This document shows positions 1 to 10,779 of a stretch of 64,000 nt of DNA, in pieces. The notes beneath the pieces were generated by a model that saw only the letters and a program-made list of their open reading frames with translations, searched no databases and was not told the DNA's origin. Source of the stretch: Branchiostoma floridae. Lineage: Eukaryota; Chordata; Leptocardii; Amphioxiformes; Branchiostomatidae. Location: NCBI RefSeq assembly GCF_000003815.2, contig NW_023365775.1, positions 250,893 to 314,892 on the forward strand, written 5' to 3'. Position 1 is the stretch's first letter; each line of letters begins with the position of its first letter. Position numbers and translations under genes: made by a program.

Positions 1-296
1 GTACCAAATTTTAGGTCATTCGGCTGTAACACCAGGGAACAGTGGGGCAAAATGTACATAAAAATTGCAAAAAACATGAATAAAATCATTTTAAAGGAAG
101 ATATGAAAAAAATGAGAAAAACACCTGGGTATTGACCCACTCTACCCTTGTGCCAAATTTCAAGTCATTCGGTCCAGGAACGACGGAGTTGAATCAATTT
201 GAAGATTTGACAGGAGAAAGAAAGAAACATTACGAATACAATATATTTCACCATACCTATGGTATGGCTGAAATATAAATATGCACATCGCAGTGA
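1..296 (+). repeat. Dispersed repeat, family A (copy 1)
   Basis: This stretch matches 22954-23240 at high similarity over almost its whole length, including the shared end that begins AGGAGAAAGAAAGAAACA. The last part contains the perfect palindrome CCATACC-TAT-GGTATGG flanked by ATTTCA and TGAAAT, so the copy ends in a hairpin. The left side is cut by the window edge. It lies beyond the last visible exon of the lipase gene and so is probably intronic. The transposon class is unknown. Confidence 0.75.
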
Positions 297-397
297 ATGA
301 TATAAATAATATGAGGATTTCTTTGGTTCTTATTCTTTTAAGCATTACGTTGTATAAGGGAAGGATGCAATACGAACAAACATTTGTATAAACTCAC

Positions 398-2952
398 CTA
401 GCGTGAGAATACTGGAGCCGTCAGTGTGGATGATGTCCACGAACGTTGCATCACCAGGGTCTATCCTCACCAGCGGGTCCGTGTGCTCAAAGTAAGGCTC
501 CGCGGGATCCAAACCTAGTGGGAATTTAGTTTAACAAGTAGATGACTAAAGGATGTAAACAACAGTGTGCGAAAATTGTCCACGGAAGCATAGTTTACCG
601 GTTCACAACTCAAACTAGCTACATCGTTTTGTGCCCGACCAACTTATGCTTTAGTCACATATTTTGCACCGTGCCCATAGAGAAGGTTTATAATTGTAAA
701 TATGTTTATTGCAAATTCTTGCCCGAGGGCTAATTGCAGGCACAAACAACATGTAAAATAAGGAAAATACAAAGGTGCTAGGAACTACATTCTATGACTA
801 TATGCTATGCTTGTGTACATTATACTGGTTTTGTTGGGTTAGACCTCTTCTCTTTATGCAGTGGAAGACGAATTTACCCACATCTTTTATAATGTGCGGG
901 TTCTTTGATTTTAATAGTAGGGTTGATTTTTTATTGTCAGGAATAGTTGGAAAGTAAGCGTGTATTTTGGATACACTCATAGATAGTTGGTTTCTTATAT
1001 CATCATAAAAATAACAATTAGTGATAAAATGACTTTCGTCTTCCACAGCATTTGAGGGGCAATATTTACAGATCCTCTCAGACACCGACAGGGCCCCGTA
1101 GCTTCAAAGTTGTCCCGGTGGGTAATTCTCGGTGTGCTCACGACTAGCTTAGGCCTACGTTACAAAGTTTATGCCAATAAAGATGCACTAGACATGCTGT
1201 TGAATTTTTGTTCGTTTTCTGTTTTTTGTTGTCTTTGATATCGTAGTTTTCGTTCCCCAAAACTGCCCGCCCGGGCCCCTTTGTGGAAAGTTGCCTTGCG
1301 GAGTTTATCTGGTCTCGCCAAAAAGTAACACAAAAACAGTCGTTGAACTTTCAGGCAGAATCCCGTTTCCAATTGTGACAAAACCATAAGTAACTAACTA
1401 GCCAAGAAGTTTTAACTTTCACGGATTTCCTATTCATTCATTTCCGTTTGCAATGTTGGAAAAGACCTGAAATTGTACATAGAATATTTCACAGAAGTAT
1501 GTGTTACATGAAGTTACCTGAGATCCTACCGAGACTGCCCAGTCCATGCCCCACGTACCCCGCGGTATGGGCGCCCAGACTGTGTCCGATTATGTGCATC
1601 TGTGTCCAGTCCGCCCCGGTCTGCAGATCATAGGAAAATTATTCCTTTTTTTTATTGATTCAGGCAACATGTTTTCATTCATTGAAGTTATCGCCGACAT
1701 AACATTCGTTTGTTCGTATTCAAGATGTTTCGGACTAAAATGATATTTTACATTGCTTTCTGCTTTTTAAACTATTTGGCATGAGATAGAATAGAATGAA
1801 ATGAAATGAAATAGAGCAGAATAGAATAGAATGGAATGGAATGGAATGGAATAGAAGAGAAGATAACAGAATGTTACCCTGTTGTTGAGGTAGCGGATGA
1901 GTCTCTCCGTCTCGGCGGCCACGACCCGTGTGTTAGCGGCCGCCTGTGTGTATGGAGGGGTGGCTCCGTTCTTCCAGTCGACAACGATCACGTTATAGTC
2001 GCCCTGAAAAGCAAGAAGGTAACGTCAAAATTTGCCTTCCTTGCAAATGTCTCTGGCAGGGATCATCAATGTAAACTAGCAACAGATTATGTGTCTTTTT
2101 GCCGATATCGATGCAAGTGCGGGCATTACTGATGTTCGCCTGCACTAGTCCTGCCCTGCGCACATTGTTTTAAACATACATACATATTCATACTTGATTT
2201 CAACAAGTTGAAGCATTCAGAAAGTTAACATTGTCTTATTTAGATTATTTATGGCATACACACTGATGCATGTATGTTAATCCCGAAGTAATTGCTACTG
2301 AAACATAAACAGTAACATATTTCAATATATATGATGTAAATTATAGATCTTAGAAATATAGATCACTACAACATTGCCAGATAAATTTTTCAACTTACAT
2401 ATACTGACTCAAAAACGGCCTTTCCAAATCTTACCATCGTTATTTTTTCCTCACCTCCTTCAGAAGTTCGTCTGTCAAGTTGTAGATCCACGCTTTGTTC
2501 CCATCATTCCGAAATCCGTGTATGATGATTTTCGTCTTTCTCCCTCCGTCAAAGGTGGAATTTTCCAGAAGATCGTCCCTTCCGGCCTGCAGTGTCTGTC
2601 TCTCCCCTGCTGTCGAGTTATCTCTGGTGAAGAGTCCGAAAGATGTACCCACGTCCGTTGGACTTTGTGGCAGGAGCGACAGGGGGCGCTGTACACTAAA
2701 GAAAGGCGGAGTATTGGAGAAGCAGCCAAGGTCGTCGTAACATACCTCAAGGACACCTGAAAAATGTCAAAATGTCAGTTAATTTACGTTTACAGACAAT
2801 AAGCTACGGATTTTTTTACTAGATACCCTACTTGATATCGTCGCTAATGTGAGTCATAGTTTAACATTACCTTGAGCGGCCACAGTTGCAGTCGATACCA
2901 TAGTTATCAGCACCGTCCACTTCCAGAACCCGGATGTACACGGACCCGTCAT
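398..2952 (-). CDS. Secreted pancreatic-lipase-family enzyme, 5' part (gene runs off the left edge)
   Basis: Minus-strand gene with five coding exons: 2871-2952, 2455-2756, 1878-2003, 1518-1620 and 398-514. All have GT-AG junctions and agreeing phases, giving about 243 residues. Residues 1-26 are a signal peptide (hydrophobic core [14 protein letters not shown]). The N-terminus then follows the pancreatic lipase pattern VCYDDLGCF, the oxyanion-loop [13 protein letters not shown], the nucleophile elbow GHSLGAH (Ser about 184) and LDPAEP with the expected catalytic Asp (about 207). The catalytic His, the lid and any C-terminal PLAT domain lie outside the window. Family members hydrolyse triacylglycerol or phospholipid outside the cell; substrate cannot be judged without the lid. 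The start was chosen because the ATG at 2950-2952 opens the signal peptide directly after a good acceptor at 2971-2972. Family assignment is firm; the last intron skips about 1 kb of repeats. Confidence 0.9.
798..1085 (-). mobile_element. Relic of a non-LTR retrotransposon C-terminus (zf-RVT-like)
   Basis: The minus strand encodes ERICKYCP followed by [11 protein letters not shown] and an FYDDIR-like stretch. This is the Cys-His pattern found at the end of reverse transcriptases of many animal LINEs (CxxC...VEDExHFxxxC). Upstream sequence continues in another frame (RITHRDNF), so the copy is frameshifted and truncated. It lies in the lipase intron between exons 4 and 5. The call rests on motif recognition only. 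Confidence 0.5.
1785..1858 (+). repeat. GAATR/GAAAT pentanucleotide microsatellite
   Basis: Imperfect five-base units (GAATA, GAATG, GAAAT) run for about 75 bases, immediately downstream of the donor of lipase exon 3. Confidence 0.85.
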
Positions 2953-4052
2953 GGTGACGGCGTACACAACCTAAGTACAAACAAGTAAAGCAACTAATTA
3001 GTTACTTAAGCAACTTAGTCAGTGGCACTTGTTTTAAACAAGGCGTTATACCCTAACTATGGAGTGATATGTAAAGGAGCTGAAGACAATTTAAGTAGTG
3101 CAGTGGGAAAAGAATGTATGAAAAGGCCATTGACAAACAAAGTTCATGTACATAAGTCGATCATAGCTACCATTTTTGAGTACAGGATATGATGTTTTAT
3201 TTGCATTGTTGGAAGGGCCGGATCCCAAGTGTTGGAATGTTCGATACGGAAACCACCTTTCCTGTCTACGGTGGAATTGTGCATTCTCTCATATAACTGT
3301 TTGTTTCTATGTACAACTTGACACTAAGGGCCCTACCTGAACACTATCACTGATAGTAAAAAATAAAGATACTAGTGTGGACTAGTACAAAATATGACCT
3401 ACTACAGCACATCCATTTCAAAATAACTCAGCATTTATACTATACATTTTAATAGACGACACCTTGGATTACAACTGATGAAAAATTGAGTAAGGAACAA
3501 AAATCACCTTGGTGTTTTTAGCAGCTCAAATGCAGCGAAATCTAAATCTGAGCACAAGTGCATGAATATATCTTAGCGCTCTATGATTTTGCATCGTTAA
3601 ATTGACCAACCACGAGAATTTATCAGTCTCAATTAATTAGAGAAAACGATCAGAAAATAAATAACGTACATCTTATTTGCCAAACCGGCCCTTGCTAATA
3701 TATGTACTCAGCAAATGAATTTGTTAATGATCTCATCAAAAGGTACACATTACCATTTCTCACAAGTTCCACTAGATGACATAATATAAAACGGATCAAA
3801 ACACTTCACAGTCTAAAACGTGACCTTTTGACCCGTGTTTTACGCTGCCGCCATATTGTTATGTACCCGATTAACCACAACAGTGTCGTACCCTGAAATC
3901 TTAAACTTTAGCTATACCAAAAAGGGTTAAAACCGTGTAAATTTTAAAATATTTCGCGCTACTCAAGAGAAACAGCTAAAAAATATACAAATAGGCTAAG
4001 CAACGGTTCAACTTGGAATAGGTTTCAAGACTTTTTGAGTAAGTTCAGAGGT

Positions 4053-4228
4053 TACTCTCCAAGCAGAGGTTAGGCTCTGGCTATTTTTAACGCTTTTTTA
4101 GTCGTTTTCATCGGGCTTTCTATTTTGTATTTTCTCTTGCTGTGACCGGCCACAAAATAGAAAGCCCGATAAAAACGACTAAAAAAGCGTTAAAAAACAG
4201 CCGGAGCCTAACCTCTGCTTGGAGAGTA
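4053..4228. mobile_element. Foldback MITE in lipase intron 1
   Basis: The element begins TACTCTCCAAGCAGAGGTTA and ends with its reverse complement. The two arms are near-perfect complements for about 75 bases each, including a CGTTAAAAA/TTTTTAACG section. Flanks CAGAGGT (left) and CAGAAGT (right) match at 6 of 7 positions and look like an aged 7-bp target-site duplication. There is no coding capacity. A hAT-like origin is possible but unproven. Confidence 0.8.
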
Positions 4229-4340
4229 CAGAAGTTTGAATTGTTCCCTAAATATGACTTTTTTTTCTATTTCTAGCTTAAGAAAGGATTCCAAACGCGT
4301 CAGGTATTACAAGACAGAATGAAATGCATGTGGTACTTAC

Positions 4341-4452
4341 AAGTATGTTTTGTTGTTGACGCAGTCGGCTCTGTCACATAGGTGGCTACTCTCCAACTGT
4401 ACAGACGAGCTTGGTGTTTAGCATATCAACGTATCAACACACATATATATAG
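4341..4452 (-). promoter_or_regulatory. Promoter and untranslated first exon of the lipase gene
   Basis: On the minus strand a TATA-like tract (TATATATAT, 4443-4451) lies about 30 bases before a putative start near 4415-4420. An untranslated exon then ends at 4341 with the donor CTT|GTAAGT. It would join the coding exon through the acceptor at 2971-2972. The block GACAGAGCCGACTGCGTCAA near the exon end is matched by the first exon of the mosaic lectin at 25717-25780. The start site is inferred from spacing only. Confidence 0.6.
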
Positions 4453-4739
4453 CAGCCTATTGATAGCGCAAACGTCACCCAATCGTCTATTGTAGTAATA
4501 ATTTGTCCAATCACAACCGTCAGATTCAGAAATATATCGTTACACCCACTGATCACGCCACACCACGGCTTTGTCACACCACCGCTCATTATTAACGAAA
4601 GGAATTGACTGTTTTGACGGGCTTCATATTGATGGTGTCCGGACCCTTCCGGGGTCCGGACCCGATATTTATTAAATTTAGACAGGAGGAGGGCAAGTTA
4701 CCCTAGGTCCCAAAAAAATAGGAGTTCAAGGACCCTCTA

Positions 4740-4770
4740 TGAATACACATACGCACACAGATATACACTT

Positions 4771-4819
<49 letters not shown>

Positions 4820-5041
4820 GACACACGCACACACATACAGACACAAGCATAGACACACACAGGGACAGAGAAAGAGATACGCACACACTCATACACACAC
4901 ACAAACACACACACACACTTACAGACACACACACACACACAAACATACACTTACACACACACACACACACGCACACACACAAACGCACACGCACACACAC
5001 GAACACACATACCCAAAGACATACGCACACACAACAAACAA
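4740..5041. repeat. CA/GT microsatellite
   Basis: About 300 bases of interrupted (CA)n with CACG, CATA and CAAA variants. The cysteine/valine-rich frames through it are artefacts. Confidence 0.95.
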
Positions 5042-7104
5042 ACAAACACTGCATCCAGTGACCATTCACAAACACTGGTATAACACAAGGGGTAACACTG
5101 CGTGCCATTATAGTCGCATCTCTAACATCTATTATCATAATACCGGTACGTTTACGACGATTTCTCTAGCCATACTGATTTGACAAATTGTCAACGCATC
5201 ATTTTCTCCAGTTACATGTTGCTGTTATAGCTTACCCTTGTCACTTCTTCTGTGTAACTTTTCTGCCACTCTTGTTTTGCTAAAAGCGTAATATCGTAAT
5301 TGTAACACGCCGCGGAATTACACGGCGAACGGGCGCGTGGTTGGGAGGGGGTACAAAATACCGGCCGGAAGAAACTCGGCACAATTAACTGTCGCTATGT
5401 ACCTTAGTTTATACATCCTCCATGTTCCTTCATTTTCTGTTAGTAAATGCATAAAACATAAACCTGCATGAGCATGCAAAATGTCATGAGAAAACGGACG
5501 TATACTGTCAAGAATTTTCATTTAACTTTTGTCTGTCACAACCGCTGTGACGTAACACTTTACTGCTAGCGTAGATATAAAAAATGGCGGGAAAATGGCT
5601 GCGTACGTTCAATTTTGCCCATTCAGTCGTAGATCCGGGCTATTATGCAACGGTTCTTCACACTTTTACATGAGTTGTAGGTCACCAACAGAAATCCAAG
5701 ATTGCTGTTGAATCATGTTCGTCTTGTGCCGTGAGCATGTGTAATTATGATCTACAAATCTGGCAATGAATGTTACGGTGTGTTCGTCCCACGACGAGCT
5801 GCCTGTCCCGATAAAGATACTGAAAACTTTTCGCCTTGTTGTCTTCGAATGCATTGTAATCGATGCTTTGTAAGTGATGCATTGGACACCTGGATGTCTG
5901 AACTGTGCATACCTCAGAAATAACTATTGTTGCATGTGTAGATCTCTTTAAATTGCATTATTTTTTATCGGCCGGTATAAGTCTTATGGCCGGTATTATG
6001 CCAATGCACGTTACATCAAATGAGCTTTTGTCAACGTACTTTACCTAAGTGCTGTTCTCATTCAAAACTCAAGTCTCCTTTACAAGGAAGGTTATTTATG
6101 CCCCTTCCCACAAAACAAGGAAAATCACTGTAGTAAGCTCGAGGCGGAGATAACACATTAAGGTAGTGGTGACTGACAGAACAAGCATTAAAATACTTTC
6201 AAACAAAGGAGAACATTTCAAAAAGCCGAGATCTTCGGCTGTCGTAACAAGAAAAAAACTATTATGACAAGTCATGATATAGAGTGAAGTTCAGTTCAGT
6301 GAAAGAGTTAAAGAAGTCTTTTCAAATCTACAAAGGGACGGTGATTTGATTTTACGTCTCATTATGTGCCATGTGGCTTCGTGATAGACAATACCTTTCA
6401 ACTTTCAATTCAAGCTCACTGACTCAGAAACAATGTCTAATTACCGGTGTCAAGGGTTAACCATTCTCAGCTGCCATTTGTGTATGAACGATTTAGTGGA
6501 CTTTTTTGACGTTTTATGACGCTTTGGATCCTAAATATTTTAATATCATTCGTAATACGTCTGCATTGTTTCAAGCTCTTGATACTTCTTCTCACTAATT
6601 AACTTAATAACATACTATGAATATTTTGGGCACTAATTACAAGCAATGGCCTCTAGGATGCACCTGGAGGGACCGTCTCAAAATATCTTTTATTTTCTAA
6701 AATGTATTTATTTCGCTTGCCAATTCTTTTCTTAACATATTGATGACAGCTATGTTGACACCACAAGTACATAGACGTTTCTATAATACTCTCGTAACTA
6801 ATAAAAAAATTCAATTCCAACATATAATTTCATTGTCTATACCATTACATACGCATTACGATAAGAACACACAGTGAACTTTATCCGTGTGATATCTATC
6901 CCCAACCTTGTTACAAGTGGCTTGAAACCTCCCATTGTTATCCATGACAACAGATAGCCGAAGGCTTGATAGATGTCCGTCTATTTTGGTGACACTCCTC
7001 TAGGCTATTCATGATTACCGGACCAAGTGTTACCAGCGTACGTCACTTGTTTCAGGTGGAAGATTGCGCAACATTAGAGTCAAACAGCAAAACGTGCGTT
7101 CGTT

Positions 7105-7246
7105 GTAATCTCCAACCAGATCCACGGTGCGTAATGTAACGTTATAGTATCAAGCTTACCGTTTGACTCCCTTAGCCGGCTATACTCCCTGGCCAGCTTT
7201 GATACTATCTTATCTTATGGCACCGTAGGATCTGCTTGGAGATTAC
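7105..7246. mobile_element. 142-bp MITE with 7-bp target-site duplication
   Basis: The element starts GTAATCTCCAACCAGATCC and ends GGATCTGCTTGGAGATTAC, so its ends are inverted repeats, with further complementarity inward (CACGGTGC / GCACCGT). It is flanked on both sides by GTTCGTT (7098-7104 and 7247-7253), a perfect 7-bp target-site duplication. It has no coding capacity. The size and duplication length are near those of hAT-type MITEs. Confidence 0.85.
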
Positions 7247-7612
7247 GTTCGTTGACCTTAACAGAACTGTGACTAAATCTAAACTATTAAACCACAAATG
7301 CGGTTAGATTAATCATTAGTAAGATAACATTGTATATAATGGACAATTGCTCACAGACCACTTCACAAAAATATACGTGTTAGTTAGAAACATGGAAAGG
7401 GTCAAGGTCGAAGAACACAGTACATGTATCTGTGTACATTATTATGGTAGTTCAGGACTACAGTAGTAGTATGACACAACACGGTTACTATAGGGCATCT
7501 ATGCCTTTAATAGAGAAATAAGTCAATATTAATACTACATATGAATTGGATCATGATTTTTTTTGGTCTGCGTCAACTTGTGCCCTATTATCCTTACCCA
7601 AACTACTGTGTG

Positions 7613-7740
7613 TTGACTGCAGTTCACATGCCATTCGCTAAGTGTCATACAAAAAACATGTACATGGCGTCCAAAGAGAACGAGCCGGCAACATTTACAT
7701 CACATTCATGTTGTTGATTGTACCCTAAAAACTCAAACAC
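7613..7740 (+). repeat. Direct repeat, copy 1 (partner at 8993-9125)
   Basis: Shares TTGACTGCAGTTCACATG, then diverged similarity through GCGYCA/AAGTGTCAT and GCCGGCAACATTTA, with 8993-9125 in the same orientation. Probably two copies of one dispersed repeat; class unknown. Confidence 0.65.
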
Positions 7741-8304
7741 GCCTTTCTTGTGCATTTTTTTTTGCCTGTGGATTTTAATGGACAAAAACCTACATTCAGT
7801 TACATTAATTAGTATTCAGGTGAGGGGGGTAGCATATCTTTGGCGTCGGCATTGAAATATCCCAGCCGCTTTAAGCTTGTTTTTCAATGTACAAAATTAC
7901 TTGAAAACGAAAGTCTCTGTTTATTACACCCAAGTCTTCTCAATATTCATGTTAGGGTGATCTGGACCGCGTTTTTTTTAATATAAAACAAACTCTTTTT
8001 TTTCTGTGCCACACTTTAAATTTTGAATATTTGATATGATATCCAAACCGACCAGCCACAGACTGGGTTGCAAAAGAGGGCTTCAAACACCTTAGGTTTG
8101 GTACGTGGATCTTTCCAAAGTTGTAAATTGTACGGCTTTATTCAAGTATACTCTAAATGTGTGCATAAATTCAATATCAAGAAATCTCAAAGCTATACAT
8201 GCACAAAGCACATGTTAGATGACGATTGCGACAGTCTTAGAACATGAGTATTTCTCAGCGATCTTCAAAGTCAATAGTAGTTACCTTTGCCCAAATGGCA
8301 ATGT

Positions 8305-8580
8305 TATGTTTAAGGCTTGTACGTCTGTCTGTCTGTCTGTCTGTGTGTGAACAGCATAGCTCAAGAAACCTTGGATGGATCCTAATGATATTTGGTAGGT
8401 CTGTATGGGTCGGAAAAATAAGGGTCAAGTTCGAAACGGGACCCCTAGCTGTTTTCGAAGGTACTGCAGCGGAACATCCATTTTTTTTAAATATCTCGTG
8501 TTCTGGAATGCTGTGTTCGTCATTTTTGGGTGGTAGATAGCCATTGGGGCAGAATGCAAGTGCTGTGAGTTTGCCCCCCT
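8305..8580 (-). repeat. Dispersed repeat, family B (minus copy)
   Basis: Reading the minus strand, it has the family-B pattern: GTACTGCAG...ACCTT, a block ending CTAGGGGTCCC, then a run of ACAGACAGACAG tracts. The same layout recurs at 19780-20165, 21055-21395, 40905-41115 and (minus) 42625-42990. Confidence 0.65.
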
Positions 8581-8992
8581 AGCGGCTTTTTTGGAACTGG
8601 AGGCGCCGGTTACCTTTCAAACTTTGGACAAGAATAACTTTTAATATGGTTTTTGGTAATGTTTTGTTTATAAAGAAGTGCTTTACAGCCACATCCAACC
8701 ACAAGTATTATTATAATTCAAAACAATCCCATTCACTTTGCATATTTCCAACCCACTCTGTCCTCGGTAACCATTTTTTCTCAGTCGCTTGATCTAGTGG
8801 TTGGTGAATACAGGTTTGACTGTAACAAAAGACGTCAAAACTGCAGATTATCATGTGCACAACAGTGCCTAATGGTAAAGAAAAGGGTCGTTTTTGTCTT
8901 TCTGAATTTAGTTATTATGTTTCCTCGTTAGATTTACTGAATGATTGGCATAAATCCGACTCCAAATGCTGTTATCGACTAATAAAATGCAT

Positions 8993-9125
8993 TGACTGCA
9001 GTTCACATGATCTTCGCTGAGCGCCACAAAAAAGGCTTAAGTAGAGAGCAAGTCGGCAACATTTAGTTCATCACCACAATTTTTAGTGATTCTACATTGT
9101 CAAGTATAATTTTCTTGTTCCCCCT
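8993..9125 (+). repeat. Direct repeat, copy 2 (partner at 7613-7740)
   Basis: Same orientation as the copy at 7613-7740, starting with the identical TTGACTGCAGTTCACATG block. Confidence 0.65.
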
Positions 9126-9462
9126 CCAATAAACGTTTAAGTATTGGTACAGCTTCAGAGACTTAACGATGTAATTCCCTATAGGCGGGGTAGGGGGCGT
9201 CGTGCCATCTGTTGCGGCAGTAATCAAACTTGACTGATTGTTCTCTTTGATGCAGGTAAATACTTCTTTAAGAAGGCTCTATTTAACATGTACGTGCCCT
9301 GCTTACAATCTAAGACTCCAAAGAAATCCTAACATTGTAGAGAAATAAATCTACCGATCTAGAAAGTATGATGAGAAAGTAAGACAACGCTGGAATTTTC
9401 TGTGACCTCACTTTTTATTCCCCACCCTATGAAGTATTATATGCGTAATAATAACGTATAAA

Positions 9463-9485
9463 TGTGTGTGTGTTTGTGTGTGTGT

Positions 9486-9527
<42 letters not shown>

Positions 9528-9658
9528 ATGTGTGTGTGTGTGTGTGAGTGTGTGTGTGTGTGTGTGTGCATGTGTGTGTGAGTGTGTGTGTGTGAGTGTG
9601 TGTGTGTGTGTGCATGTGTGTGTGAGTGTGTGTGAGTGTGTGTGTGTGTGTGTGTGCT
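9463..9658. repeat. GT/CA microsatellite
   Basis: About 195 bases of (GT)n with regular GTGA and GCATGT interruptions. Open frames across it are repeat artefacts. Confidence 0.95.
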
Positions 9659-10779
9659 TGTAGGTGTTGTCATCGCAGTATACACCAAGTTATTGATTTG
9701 TTTTTCTATTTTAGACGATGTTGATTCGGTTACATATGAATCAAACTCTTAAAGCGATTAATGATTTGGTGTCAGCGTTGGTGAAATTTTGTCTTCTGAA
9801 TGTGAGTGGTCTGAAAAGGTGACTTCATACAGAGGTATGATATGCCAAACTAAATATTCTTCGCATTTTCCTTTCTATCTCTTTCATCGAATTAAGGTAA
9901 AATATAATTGTCAAACAATTATGCAAGATAGATGTTTCCACATTAAGTGAAATATCTACAAATGCAGGCACAACTTATAGTTTGTTTAGGTGTGGCGGAT
10001 ACAACTTAAACTTTGTAACTAAAATCGTCACCTACATTGTTATTAAGGGTCAGACAAGTTAGCTTCTTCAACCAAATATCTCTGATTTACAACAAAGACG
10101 ATTATATGAACGGATTTCAAGCCCTCGCACTAATTTTAATTTTTTATTACAATCATGAGTATTGATCTAAGCTCATCCTCAAGGATATGTAATACTTAAC
10201 ATGCATTCTATAGGCAATCTGATCTAAAACCATAGACTTTTACAGCAATTTGGAAGGATTATGTAAACAAGGCAAACTTCACCCTCTAATACACTGAACG
10301 ATATTTTCCATATACTATTAGCATTCCAACCCCTTTGTTCTCCCAGATACTACGGCACGTCCTTTTTAGTTTAACCCTAAAGACTAAATGGTTTATAGCA
10401 CTATATACAATTTTCGATTATACACTAGATGCAGAAAAGGTTAGCCTTGTAGTATGTGTTTGGTAAATAGTCGTTGCCATACATTGTAAAATTGCATTTA
10501 TTCATGTCCTACCGAACCGAAAGGGGAGGCGGTAAGATTTAATAGGGCAGAGACAGACTTTGTAATAATCTTATAATGATTTTGTTTTAAGCTTAGATGC
10601 ATATTAAAGCCGACACATTGCGTAAAGGGCATTTTCTTTAAGATCACACCAGCATATTGCTTACTCAATACATTACCCTTGTCACAGTACGCTGGTGCTG
10701 ATTATGAAGAAAGTGTTCTTTGAACGGTAGAAATTGTTGATGCCTGTGTTATTCTTCGGCGACCGGGAATCAGGCTGAA

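Larger units (their letters stand above)
4453..10779. other. Intergenic region between lipase promoter and lectin 3' end
   Basis: No coding exon was recognised on either strand in this 6.3-kb stretch. It holds a CA microsatellite, a small hAT-like MITE, a pair of direct repeats, one family-B repeat and a GT microsatellite, all listed separately. The rest (5.1-7.1 kb and 9.7-10.7 kb) is AT-rich unique-looking sequence in which I see nothing further. The 3' untranslated region of the lectin gene must lie just below 10780, but no clear AATAAA was found on the minus strand there. Confidence 0.6.

Noticed and set aside
4726-5138. Val/Cys-rich open frames
   Set aside because: Translation of a CA/GT microsatellite.
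7105-7246. Firm hAT superfamily assignment
   Set aside because: A 7-bp duplication is near but not equal to the hAT-typical 8 bp, and no transposase is present, so the superfamily is left open.
9427-9688. His/Thr-rich and Cys/Val-rich open frames
   Set aside because: Translation of a GT microsatellite.
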